Shown here in pieces: positions 11,682-21,160 of a DNA stretch of 64,000 nt. Where the stretch lies: positions 437,971 to 501,970 of the forward strand of contig CM055103.1 of NCBI GenBank assembly GCA_029204225.1. Reading direction: 5' to 3'. The first letter of the stretch is position 1, and each line of letters opens with the position of its first letter. A program made the translations under genes and the position numbers. The stretch is from Diphasiastrum complanatum. Taxonomy: Eukaryota; Streptophyta; Lycopodiopsida; Lycopodiales; Lycopodiaceae. The notes beneath the pieces are model-generated. The model worked only from the letters and a program-made list of their open reading frames with translations. It did no database searches and had not been told where the DNA came from.

Positions 11682-14600
11682 CTCCCTCTTCAACATTGGA
11701 TGCTAGTTTCAACATAGTCTTTGAGCACATTCCAAGATTAGATCTATGCATTAAATATAGGTCCTTTCCCAATGGTTTGGTGAAGATATCAGCCACACAC
11801 TCCTTTGAAGAGACATGTTGAAGCTCCACCTCTTTGGCAATGACTTGATCTCTCACAAAATGGTGAGCAATCTCAATGTGCTTGCTCCTTGCATGAAAAA
11901 CAGGATTGCTTGCCAAGCTTTGGGCTGAAAGGTTATCACAAAGTATGATTGGAGTCTTCTCTGGTTCCAGCAAGTGAAGATCCAATAACATCCTCTTGAT
12001 CCAAAGAATCTCCTTGGTGCATGTTGTTAATGCCTTGTACTCGGCTTCGGTGGAAGATAGAGAGATAGTTGGTTGCTTCTTTGATAGCCATGAGACCACT
12101 CCATCTCCAAGATAGATTGCAAAGGCACTTGTTGACTTCCTATCCATTTGATCACCTGCAAAATCTGAATCTGAAAATCCACAAAGGTTAGGTGTAGTAC
12201 CTCCATACAAGATGCCAAAATCTCTAGATCCCGAGATGTATCTAAGTACTCTCTTTCCTAGCTTCCAATGAGCCTCACTAGGATCTTGCATAAATTGACT
12301 TAGTTTACCAACCACAAAGCTTAGATCAGGTCTTGTGATGGTTAACCATATAAGAGATCCTATTAGCTTTCTATAGAGAGTAATGTCCTTGAAGGATCTT
12401 TCATTACTTCTTGTAGTTAGCTTTACATTTGATTCCATAGGAGTAGAAACAACTTTACAATCTTCCATATGAAACCTTTTTAGAATAGAGTTAACATACT
12501 TTTCTTGACATATGAATGTAGATTTAGAAGTTCTAATAATCTCTATTCCTAAGATATAATGAAGTTTACCAAGATCTTGAATTTCAAACTCTCTTTTGAG
12601 TGCCATCTTGATTTCATCTATATCTAGATTGTTACCACCACTTAAGATAATGTCATCAACATAGATCAAAAGTAAAGTGATATCATTTTCATTCAATCTA
12701 AAGTAGAGAGAATGATCATACTCACTCATAACAAAGTTTTGAGAAAGTAAGAAGGAATTGAGCTTAGCATACCAACTCCTTGGTGCTTGCTTTAGCCCAT
12801 ACAAACTCTTTTGGAGATAGCACACATGATTAGGCTCATCATGTGAAACATAGCCCTCGGGTTGCTCCATGTAAATATCTTCTTCAAGATCACCATTCAA
12901 GAAGGCATTAGTAACATCCATTTGCCACATATCCCAATCATAAAGAGTTGCAAGAGAGATTAGGATTCGAATAGTTACCATCTTTGCCACGGGTGCAAAG
13001 GTCTCATCATAGTCAATACCATATTCTTGAGCATACCCCTTTGCCACCAACCTTGCCTTGTACTTGTTGATTGATCCATCTTGATTTGTCTTGATCTTGA
13101 AGATCCACTTACAACCAATTGCCTTCTTGTCCTTTGGAAGCTTTACCAACCTCCATGTGTTGCTTTTGATGAGTGCTTGATGCTCATGATCCATGGCTTG
13201 GATCCATTCCTTCTTTTGAATTGCTTCACCTACACAAGTTGGTTCATCAAAAGAGGTAAGAAAAGCAAAGTTAGAGTTGTCCACCACTTGCTTTCCTTTT
13301 TCATCATAGGTTAGCCTTGATGGCTTAGCCCTTTGCCTTTGAGTCTTCCTTGAAGTTTGCTTTGGAGTGGCATCTCCATCTTCATCCAAGACATCTTGCA
13401 CATCATGATGATTAGTAGGCACATCAACATCAACAACATTGGAAACATTCTCTTCATGAAAGATGACATCCCTACTTATGACAACTTTCTTTGTAGAAGG
13501 AATGTACACTTTGTAAGCCTTGCTTACTTCACTATAGCCAACAAACACACCCTTCTTTGATGAAGGATCTTCTTTAGTTCTATCATCAAGTGTGATATTG
13601 ACAAAACATATACATCCAAAGATCCTACAATGCTTGACACTCGGCCTTCTACCATAAAGAACCTCATGAGGAGTTTTACCATCCAAGGAAGCACTTGTCC
13701 ATCTATTACATAGATAGTTAGCACATGCTAAAGCTTCCCCCCAAAAAGACTTAGCAAGATTAGCATGTAGTCTCATTGCCTTGGCACATTCACAAAGGGT
13801 TCTATTCTTCCTCTCGGCCACTCCATTCTGTTGTGGAGTCCTAGGACTAGACATCTCCCTCTTAATCCCATGTGCTATACAAAAGTCTTTGAACCTATTT
13901 GAGGTGTATTCCCCTCCATTATCAGATCTTAAGCATTTGATCTTTGTATTGAATTGGTTTTCCATTTCATTCTTGAACTTGACAAATGCAGCAAACACTT
14001 CATCCTTACTTTTAAGAAGATAGATCCAAGTATACCTACTAAAGTCATCAATGAAAGTTGCATACATCTTTGCCCCACCATTGCTAGTTGTACTAGAAGA
14101 ATGAATATCAGAATGCACAAGTTGAAAAGCTTCTTTAGATCTAGAAGTAGATCTAGAATAAGCAAGTCTATGAGATTTGGACAAGGCACAATGTTCACAA
14201 ACACTATTGTTTGCAACAAGACTTTTAGGGAGACCAAGAACAAGCTCTTTCTTTGCCATTACCTCCAAAGATTTGAAGTTGGGATGGCCCAACCTCTTGT
14301 GCCAAACTTCTTGGTTTGTCAATTGCTCCCTAGCCATACATCCTTCATGATTAGAGATCACACATGCATCAAGCTTGAAAAGTTTACCATGCCTCCTACC
14401 TTGAGCAATCAAGGATCCACATTTACTTATCAAACATGCATCTCCAATGAACTCCACATCAAGTCCTTTGTCAATCATTTGACTTACACTAAGCAAATTC
14501 TTAGTGATTGAAGGAATGTACAAAACATTTTCAAGATTTGCTTTCCTATTTGTTGAAAGGGAAATAGGAATAGTGCCTATGCCTTTGATGTCACATTGAC

Positions 14601-15624
14601 CATCATTTACAGTGTAGATGATGTTACCTTCTCCCTCATAAGACAATAAGGATGTAAAGTATTCCTTATGTCTTGTCATGTGAGATGAGGCTCCACTATC
14701 AATCCACCAAGGATCATTATCATCTATGTTGGCTAACAAACTTGAAGTCATAACAAGTGATTCACATGTGTTATGTTCTTCCTCATCTATTGTAAGATTT
14801 CCTTGCCTCTCTCCTTGCTCTCTTTTCTTCTTATAACATTCATTTGCAAAATGACCTTTTATCCCACAATAAAAGCACTTGAACTTTGACTTATTGTTCT
14901 TAGTAGAAGAGGAAGAGGAAGAGTGATCATCATGATCAAAGTTACCACCTTTGGACCATTTCCCTTTGCCTTTAACTTTGCCCTTGAATTTGCCTTTTGT
15001 GAAGAAAGCCTCTTCACCTCCACCTTGCAAGGATGCACCATCAAGCTTTGATTGCAACCTATGTTCTTCAGCCAATAAGATTTCTTGCAAGTCAACCACA
15101 CTTGGCAAGACTCTTTGAATGGCAAAACTTTGCACAAGGTTAGCATGTTCATTTAGCAAACCATTCAACATAACTTGGACTATTTCACCATCTTTTATGT
15201 TCTCATCAATGCATGCTAAATCATCACTTAGGGACTTAACTCTCAAGATAAATGCATGAGCACTTTCACCCTCTCTTTGCCTACTAGAAAATATTTGTCT
15301 CCTTAGGGTTAATACCCTAGATGTGGACTTTGATTCAAAGAGCTTCTTTAAGGCATTCCATGCCTCACTTGCACTTTGACACTTTCCAACTTCCTTGAGA
15401 AGTTCATTTGTAACATTCATTTTAATGATATGAAGAGCCCTTTTGGCCTTCTTATCAAACCTTTGTTGCTCTTGAAGTGTGAGAGGTCTCTCTTCAATTT
15501 CTGCAACTATGTCCATGAGTTCATTCAACTCAAGTAAGGACTCCATCCTCACTTTCCAAGTAGAGTAGTTTGATGAACTCAACCTTTCACTAGACTCTAG
15601 CATGATCCCACCATTGGAAGCCAT
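11677..15624 (-). CDS. Copia B gag-pol polyprotein, intact
   Basis: A single ORF of 1,315 codons codes for the whole Ty1/Copia polyprotein, which is cut by its own protease. Domains in order: UBN2-type gag (about residues 1-200); a Lys-rich segment and CCHC knuckle C250-C253-H258-C263; protease with WIDSGASSHM (Asp309); integrase zinc site H442/H446/C476/C479; integrase catalytic D506, D568 and E604 with the family spacing of 35 residues between the last two; reverse transcriptase with D903 and YVDD at 988-991; RNase H with SDSDFAGD at 1151-1158, STEAEYKA near 1191 and LCDN near 1228; and the C-terminal ADIFTKPLG. No stop or frameshift interrupts it, and gag and pol share one frame. The stop codon and last codons overlap the first five bases of the 3' LTR. 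Expression is expected from the 5' LTR at 16,796-17,450. Domain assignments are certain; activity is inferred. Confidence 0.97.
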   Translation of the reverse strand: MASNGGIMLESSERLSSSNYSTWKVRMESLLELNELMDIVAEIEERPLTLQEQQRFDKKAKRALHIIKMNVTNELLKEVGKCQSASEAWNALKKLFESKSTSRVLTLRRQIFSSRQREGESAHAFILRVKSLSDDLACIDENIKDGEIVQVMLNGLLNEHANLVQSFAIQRVLPSVVDLQEILLAEEHRLQSKLDGASLQGGGEEAFFTKGKFKGKVKGKGKWSKGGNFDHDDHSSSSSSTKNNKSKFKCFYCGIKGHFANECYKKKREQGERQGNLTIDEEEHNTCESLVMTSSLLANIDDNDPWWIDSGASSHMTRHKEYFTSLLSYEGEGNIIYTVNDGQCDIKGIGTIPISLSTNRKANLENVLYIPSITKNLLSVSQMIDKGLDVEFIGDACLISKCGSLIAQGRRHGKLFKLDACVISNHEGCMAREQLTNQEVWHKRLGHPNFKSLEVMAKKELVLGLPKSLVANNSVCEHCALSKSHRLAYSRSTSRSKEAFQLVHSDIHSSSTTSNGGAKMYATFIDDFSRYTWIYLLKSKDEVFAAFVKFKNEMENQFNTKIKCLRSDNGGEYTSNRFKDFCIAHGIKREMSSPRTPQQNGVAERKNRTLCECAKAMRLHANLAKSFWGEALACANYLCNRWTSASLDGKTPHEVLYGRRPSVKHCRIFGCICFVNITLDDRTKEDPSSKKGVFVGYSEVSKAYKVYIPSTKKVVISRDVIFHEENVSNVVDVDVPTNHHDVQDVLDEDGDATPKQTSRKTQRQRAKPSRLTYDEKGKQVVDNSNFAFLTSFDEPTCVGEAIQKKEWIQAMDHEHQALIKSNTWRLVKLPKDKKAIGCKWIFKIKTNQDGSINKYKARLVAKGYAQEYGIDYDETFAPVAKMVTIRILISLATLYDWDMWQMDVTNAFLNGDLEEDIYMEQPEGYVSHDEPNHVCYLQKSLYGLKQAPRSWYAKLNSFLLSQNFVMSEYDHSLYFRLNENDITLLLIYVDDIILSGGNNLDIDEIKMALKREFEIQDLGKLHYILGIEIIRTSKSTFICQEKYVNSILKRFHMEDCKVVSTPMESNVKLTTRSNERSFKDITLYRKLIGSLIWLTITRPDLSFVVGKLSQFMQDPSEAHWKLGKRVLRYISGSRDFGILYGGTTPNLCGFSDSDFAGDQMDRKSTSAFAIYLGDGVVSWLSKKQPTISLSSTEAEYKALTTCTKEILWIKRMLLDLHLLEPEKTPIILCDNLSAQSLASNPVFHARSKHIEIAHHFVRDQVIAKEVELQHVSSKECVADIFTKPLGKDLYLMHRSNLGMCSKTMLKLASNVEEGV

Positions 15625-16783
15625 GATTCTAATGTTTCTTCAACTTTTAGGTTCTGTCCTAAAGCACTTAGCACTCACTTTTCTCTCAACAAATGATAGA
15701 TAAAGAGATCTATGAAGATTTAGGACCCTAAAACACTTCTATCTTGAACCTAGATGGTTTCCAAGCATAGAAAGGAAGATTGAAACACATGCAACACTTT
15801 GCACACACTAAGAATGGATTACAAAATCAAACCAACCTGAACACACTCTTGCTTAAGCTCTCAAACTTTCCAGCAAGTGACCAAATCAAGTTATGGTGTG
15901 AAGAGTTACTTGCATTCTTAGAAAATACCCAAAACTAGGATGCCAAGATTACCTAGTAATGAACAAACTTGATCAACATATGATCAACACACTAAGATAT
16001 TGATTCAACCTGTAAAACCACATGTAAACCACACTTCTAAAAGTTTATAAACTCCAGCAAGTGATAAATACAAGATTTAGAGGTGAATGAATGAGCACAC
16101 TTAGTGAATCACAAGACTAGCTTCACTATCTTGTCAAATCTTGGTGTTTAGATGTAGATCTAAGATCACTTCACATGAGAATGTTCCTCAACCTGTTAAG
16201 AACCTGAAAACACACTTGCATAATGGTTAACACCTTCCAGCAAATGCTCCAATCAAATTACATAAGGAGAGTTACTTACATGCTCAACAAAGTACACCAA
16301 AATTTATGCCAAAATTGATGACAATCTTTACAATATGCTCTTCACAATGGAGCTTACAATATGTTCACCCAAAAAAGGGGATCTTTCATCCAAATGGGAG
16401 CTTTGCTCAGCCTTTAGGAGAATTACAACTCACTCAAAAGAGCATTTGTCATCCACTTAAGGAGAAGTTTCATCCACTTAAGGAGAGTGTTCATCCAAGA
16501 ATGGAGATTGTCAACAATAGGATTGAAAAGAACATTGTTAGTATTGAATATGCACAAGCCTCACAATCACAAATGATTAGGTGTTATGATCTGATCCAAA
16601 ATAGTTTCTTTTCAGCCTCTGATCTTCAATAGACCTGAAATATGCTTTTGATCCACAAGTTCAACTACAAAACAAAGGTTAGTAAGATTTGATCAACAAA
16701 GCAATGCAAAATCATGCTAGAACTTGATCAAACATCCAAATATCACCAAAAATGGAATACTTACTGTAAATAGAAGCCAACCA
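15625..16783 (-). other. Long leader of Copia B with three diverged tandem units
   Basis: 1.16 kb of noncoding RNA leader between primer site and gag. Three related blocks lie near 15,826-15,955, 16,001-16,145 and 16,192-16,322. Each opens with an 'aacctg' box, then a run rich in 'acac' and 'ctt', then a 'ccagcaagtg'-like core, then 'aga(g)ttac' or equivalent. A shorter repeat 'catccacttaaggaga' occurs twice in a row near 16,450-16,490. Confidence 0.65.
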
Positions 16784-16795
16784 GCTCTGATACCA
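16784..16795 (-). other. Primer binding site, Copia B
   Basis: Minus strand TGGTATCAGAGC immediately after the 5' LTR; perfect initiator tRNA-Met match. Confidence 0.95.
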
Positions 16796-17450
16796 TGTGA
16801 AAAATACAGATCCTAAGTGGATCTAAACTCCAAGATCATTGGCTTGAATGCTTGCACTCCAAACTACATAAGCTAGGAATTGGCAACACATTCTATGCTA
16901 CCTAGAATGCAAAGAACTTGATCAAAAAGCATTTATCACAAATGGAAACTTCCATAAACATCAAGTGCGGCCCAAAATAGCATTATACAGTCCATAATAC
17001 ATCAGCCTATCACTTTTGGAAAGCACCTAAGATCATACACAATAGCTTGAAGACAATACACACAACAATGCTCTCAATGGAGGAAGAAACAATGACAATG
17101 ATCTATTGATCTCAATGAAGCATACAAAAGGTTTCTCCAACCTGTTCTCCACGACTTCCCTACTATTTATGGATGAGGAAGATGACTCTCTCTCCTCTCT
17201 CTAGAAGGTACTTGACCCTAGATATTCCCTATATAGGAAAAATAGCTAAAAATGGCTTATATGACCAAAATACATCAAAATGGTCTCATTTTGAAGGGTA
17301 TGAAGTTTGACACTTCATCATACTGAAAAAATACAGTAAATAAAAACATTGTGGCCTGGTTCACACGTGTGAAACTCCAGAACCAAAACTATTTACAATT
17401 TTAGCCAATTTAGGCCTCAAACTAGCTAGGAAATGTTGACAATTTTCACA
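16796..17450 (-). repeat. 5' LTR of Copia B (promoter LTR)
   Basis: Same ends and length as 11,027-11,681. Read on the minus strand, the G-box palindrome (17,360-17,373) lies about 120 bp upstream of a TATA box 'ctatatag' (17,229-17,236), an arrangement expected for U3. Confidence 0.96.
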
Positions 17451-17907
17451 AGGAGATGTAGACAATCGTAAATCCACATCTGGATTTACATTCTTCTTCA
17501 ACGACGGTCCTATCTCATGGAACAGTCGTAAGCAAACTTCTGTCGCACTTTCTTCTACAGAAGTAGAATACATTGCAGCTTCTCAATCTATCAAGGAAGC
17601 GTTCTGGTGGAGAAATTTACTATCAGATGTTAATCTGAATCAGTATAGCCGTACAATTTTATTTTGTGATAATCAGAGTGTTATTGCCTTATCGGCCAAC
17701 CCTAGATTTCACTCTAGGAGTAAGCACATTGAAATCAGATATCACTACATCAGGGGCAAGCTTCTCAACAAGGAAGTAAGCTTAACGTACTGCAGAACAA
17801 AGGACATGGTTGCAGACATATTCAGGAAAGCACTCAGTGTTAATGCACACAATAAATTTTGTGCATTGCTTAGTCTGAAGATCAAGGCATTCACGGATCC
17901 AGATTAA
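17451..17907 (+). pseudogene. Copia A RNase H, second part
   Basis: Resumes after B at the duplicated AGGAG: DVDNRKSTSGFTFF, VALSSTEVEYIAA, LFCDNQSVIAL, FHSRSKHIEIRYHYIRGK and MVADIFRKALS. This stretch has no stop until TAA at 17,905, which overlaps the polypurine tract. It belongs with 10,023-11,026. Confidence 0.92.
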
Positions 17908-17914
17908 GAGGGGG

Positions 17915-18033
17915 TGTTGGATTTATTTTCTCTAGTCACCTAAATCCCATTTTAATCTACCTCCATTCATGCTGCATATTTACTCGCGTTGTCGCACAGT
18001 CTGCATATACTTTTCATGCAAATTCTCACAGGC
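17915..18033 (+). repeat. 3' LTR of Copia A, truncated
   Basis: Preceded by TTAAGAGGGGG (polypurine tract). Matches the first part of 465-1458 from TGTTGG to 'aattctcacaggcg', then similarity stops. It keeps about 32 bp that the 5' copy has lost. Most of this LTR is missing. Confidence 0.88.
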
Positions 18034-18530
18034 GTCTCTATCCTAATGGATGTGTGATGCAACATCCCTCACTTTTGATTGGACCCTTACAACACATCTC
18101 TCTCTTATGATTGGACTCTTTGACTTTTGCCACCACATAGGGTGCATCACTCATCAAACCTGAACTTGTCATGTGTAAGCAATGAGTTACATCACAATTG
18201 AATTTTGGCCTAATCATGACAAAACATGTGTACTTGACCATTTGACCTCTAAAGCCAAAATTGGCCCTATCACCTAGTGACACCAAGATGCTTGCTTAGC
18301 AATCTTTATGATACCCCTAAAGTCAACATTATAAACTAATTCTAACTATTTTACACATGTGAGAACATGCTCCACACATGTGAAACGTACTCACAAACAT
18401 AAAACATAAAATCACCAAGATAGATTTTTGACAATTTTTCACACTCCTCAAAAACTAGCTTGGTAAGATCAAGCAGTTTGTGAAACTTTTTGTCATGTGC
18501 TACATGTAATTAGCCCATGAGCTTCCTAAT
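18034..18530 (-). repeat. Minus-strand Copia 3' LTR remnant plus internal 3' end
   Basis: At 18,443 reading leftward the sequence begins TGTGAAAAATTGTC, the same terminus as element B's LTR, preceded by a purine tract and by a short reading frame (HDKKFHKLLDLTKLVFEEC) resembling a Copia C-terminus. The rest of the LTR (18,034-18,443) is diverged from B and its far end is cut at the junction with A's truncated LTR. Confidence 0.6.
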
Positions 18531-19082
18531 GAATTGCCAAATATGGCCATGGAGCTAAAGTAGACTAGAGTTAGTCATTAGAGTAGTTAATAAGGTGGCT
18601 CGAACAACCTCGCTATATTTGTGAATAGCGGACTTGTAATAATGGTTGTAAGGCCCAAATTAGCCAAATAAGGCCCCAAACTTATAGTACAGGCACAAAT
18701 GACCACTATAAATAGCTAAGGTCGTGCTAAATTTGGAGGCTATTGTTCGTTTTATAATTTTGAGTTCTAAGAGATCTTGGAGCTTCTCTTGGAGAGCTTT
18801 CTTGATGAAGAAAGTGGTTCATGAATGATCAATAATCATGAATAATGATACCTTACTTTGCCTATTTTGTATTAAAATATTGGAAAAATCTATCTAATGT
18901 TGAAAGTAGGGGTCCTAAAAATGCCAAAGATGAATTGAGCTCTTTTGGCTTAGTAAAGACCCATCTTAGAATAAAATATTCAAGGTAGGTAGAAGTAGAA
19001 ACTCGAGCTACCATAGGAATTGCCATTTGTACTTTGCATCCCACATTTAATGCATGAAAAGACTAGGTGGCACAATTAGACA
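18531..19082. other. Spacer, LTR-like noncoding sequence
   Basis: No coding similarity. A TATA-like 'actataaatag' near 18,702 followed by a T-rich stretch resembles an LTR promoter, but I could not find boundaries or a partner copy. Confidence 0.4.
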
Positions 19083-19483
19083 TGCTGATGTGGCTTGAAT
19101 AAGTCTAGATAGTTTGAGAGGTGGATTCACAACTCCAATTCAACTCAAAGTAGGAGGAGAGTCCATAAATCTATATATATGTGTTGTACTCTCATTAAGA
19201 AAATGATGAAATTTGTGTGAAATTCAAATTTGGAGACTAAGCTCTTTGTGCCCTCTCTCTCTACTCGTGTTTTGTACTTTCATTTTCTCTCTTTAGCCGA
19301 GTTGAGGCATTTATGATGCTTAGTCTTATGTTTTGTTGACAGATCTTGCTTGTAATACAATAATATTTCTTGTATGATCAGCTTTCCTATTGTCAACCAA
19401 TGCTAGTCTGATCTTTATGGTATTATTGGGCTTAGGAGATCAAAAGTACATGTGTAGGGCGTCCCACACGTGTGAATTCAGCA
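19083..19483 (+). repeat. 5' LTR of Copia D
   Basis: Proposed limits TGCTGA...TCAGCA give a 6-bp inverted end pair and place the primer site directly after. TATA box 'ctatatatat' at 19,171-19,180. A 10-bp palindromic G-box CACACGTGTG lies at 19,465-19,474. The left limit has no second LTR to confirm it. Confidence 0.65.
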
Positions 19484-19495
19484 TGGTATCAGAGC
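19484..19495 (+). other. Primer binding site, Copia D
   Basis: TGGTATCAGAGC, exact initiator tRNA-Met complement, directly after the LTR. Confidence 0.92.
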
Positions 19496-20237
19496 CTACC
19501 TAAGATTTACAAGCAAATCTAATCAAAAAGTTTGCAAATTTGATCAGATTTCAAGCTAGGAATTGTCTAGATTCTACTTTCTAGCTAGTTTGCAGTTTTC
19601 TGGTGATTTAGAATCTTAAACCACTTTGAATGGTCCAGATCAGGTACTATATGGAATTTCAGGTGCTGGCACGTGTGAAATCCACCCATTTTCAGTTTGG
19701 TGGTTCTCTTTCACCTTAGATCCAAATTTCATGCAAATTGGCCCACTAGAAAGCTAGAAATGTGTAGAATCTGATGCAATTTGAATCATGACACTTGGAT
19801 AAGCCAATCAAAAGTTATAAGCTTTTGAAGAGTCGTAGGTAGGATGCCTAGCCCTGTGGCAAATCGTGAGTACATATCATTTATTGCTTGAATGATCACA
19901 AAAATCATCCAAAAGTTGACCAATCTCATCTATATGTGATTTAGACAAAATTTATAGGTTCTAGAGAAATTGTTTCATACAAATAGATTGTATTTGAGTC
20001 AATTTGACGTTTTTGGAGTATTTCACACGTGTGAAATTCAGAGAACCATAACTTTTGCCATACTTCATCTTTTTTGATGATTCAAATCTTGTTTTAGAGA
20101 GATTGTCAAGTAGTGAGATCTATCTCACAGTTTTTTGCTTTGTCTTACATAGGATTTGATTTTTTGCCCTTGATTGGTTCCTATAGTGAGAAGATAAGCA
20201 AATTTTTCATCCATTTTTTTTATTTCCATCATTCTCT

Positions 20238-21160
20238 ATGACTCCAATGGGTGTCTTTCTATTAGAAGCAAGTGAAAGATTGTCAACCTCCAGTTACTCA
20301 ATTTGGAAGGTTAAGATGGAATCTGTCTTAATACTACAAGATGTGATGGATATTGTACTTGATATTGAAGAAGAACCACAAATTTCTCAAGAAATTCCAA
20401 AGTACAAAAAGAGAGCTAGGATGGCTCTGCATTATATTAAGATGAATGTCTCAAATGACATCTTAAGAGAAATTGGTGTTTGTACTAATGCCAAAGATGC
20501 TTGAGATACTCTGAAGTCCATCTATGAGGCAAAGAATACTTCTAGACTTCTAACACTAAGAAACCAAAATTTTCAAAGTGTACAGAGAAGTGATGAATGT
20601 GCTTCAGCTTATGTAATGAGAGTTAAAGACCTCCATAGAGAATTGTCATGCATATGAGACTCCATCAACCAAAATGAACTTGTTCAAGTCATACTTAATG
20701 GGTTAAAGGAGGAATATGACAACCTTGTTCAGATTTATGCCATTAAGGAGGAGCTACCAAGTTTGGAAACAATCCAAAGTGTGCTCATTTCTGAAAAATC
20801 AAGACAAGAGCATAAACTCTTGAAAATGGAGAGACTGTCTCTCAACATTGATGGTAAAGCTCTCTTTACCAGAGACAAGCACAAGACAAGAAGTAAGAAT
20901 CAACACCAACCCTCTTCAAGCAAGAACAATTTTATTTCCAAGGAGAAAGGAGAAGAGGATGAGTCCTCTCAAGCTTTCACATCCAAGAAGAAGAAGAAAA
21001 ACATCAAGTGTTTCTTTTGTGGCAAGAAGGGGCATTATGCCACCAATTGCTTCAAGAAGAAGAGTCAATTCAAGCAAGCCAACATTTCTAATGAAGAGAA
21101 GGAAGATGCTCATGCAAGTGATGGAGAGGGATCTCTTATGGTCTCGAGTTTTTCTTCATA
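20238..21160 (+). pseudogene. Copia D gag (broken)
   Basis: ATG at 20,238 opens a UBN2-type gag. A TGA near 20,502 and another stop near 20,655 interrupt it. The 3' part has a Lys-rich run and an intact CCHC knuckle CFFCGKKGHYATNC, then a TAA at 21,159 before protease. Sequence and layout parallel B gag. Confidence 0.88.

Larger units (their letters stand above)
11027..17450 (-). mobile_element. Ty1/Copia LTR retrotransposon B (intact, recent insertion)
   Basis: 6,424-bp minus-strand element with two 655-bp LTRs that differ at a single base (G at 11,188, A at 16,957), a primer site beside the right LTR, a purine tract beside the left, and an uninterrupted gag-pol ORF. The 5-bp duplication AGGAG flanks it at 11,022-11,026 and 17,451-17,455 and interrupts A's RNase H codon-for-codon. 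Near-identical LTRs and a full ORF indicate a recent insertion; transposition competence is an inference. Confidence 0.97.
465..18033 (+). mobile_element. Ty1/Copia LTR retrotransposon A (old, nested host of B and C)
   Basis: Order on the plus strand: 5' LTR 465-1458, tRNA-Met primer site, gag, protease, integrase, reverse transcriptase, RNase H, polypurine tract 17,905-17,914, then a truncated 3' LTR from 17,915. The PR-INT-RT-RH order defines Ty1/Copia. The internal region is split by element C (2,068-8,044) in gag and element B (11,027-17,450) in RNase H. Removing the two insertions makes the reading frames continue across both junctions. Many stops and frameshifts make it inactive. Its own target duplication cannot be tested because the 3' LTR is truncated. 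Confidence 0.93.

Noticed and set aside
13081-14511. Several plus-strand open frames (for example 13,954-14,511, 185 codons)
   Set aside because: They are antisense shadows of the intact Copia B polyprotein, with no recognised domains.
15826-16632. Spaced repeats in the Copia B leader as a possible CRISPR-like array
   Set aside because: Units are long, diverged and not separated by unique spacers of constant size; the setting is a plant retrotransposon leader.
18034-18443. Continuation of Copia A's 3' LTR
   Set aside because: No similarity to 584-1458 of the 5' LTR. Its opposite end matches the TGTGAAAA terminus of the B-type LTR in the other orientation.
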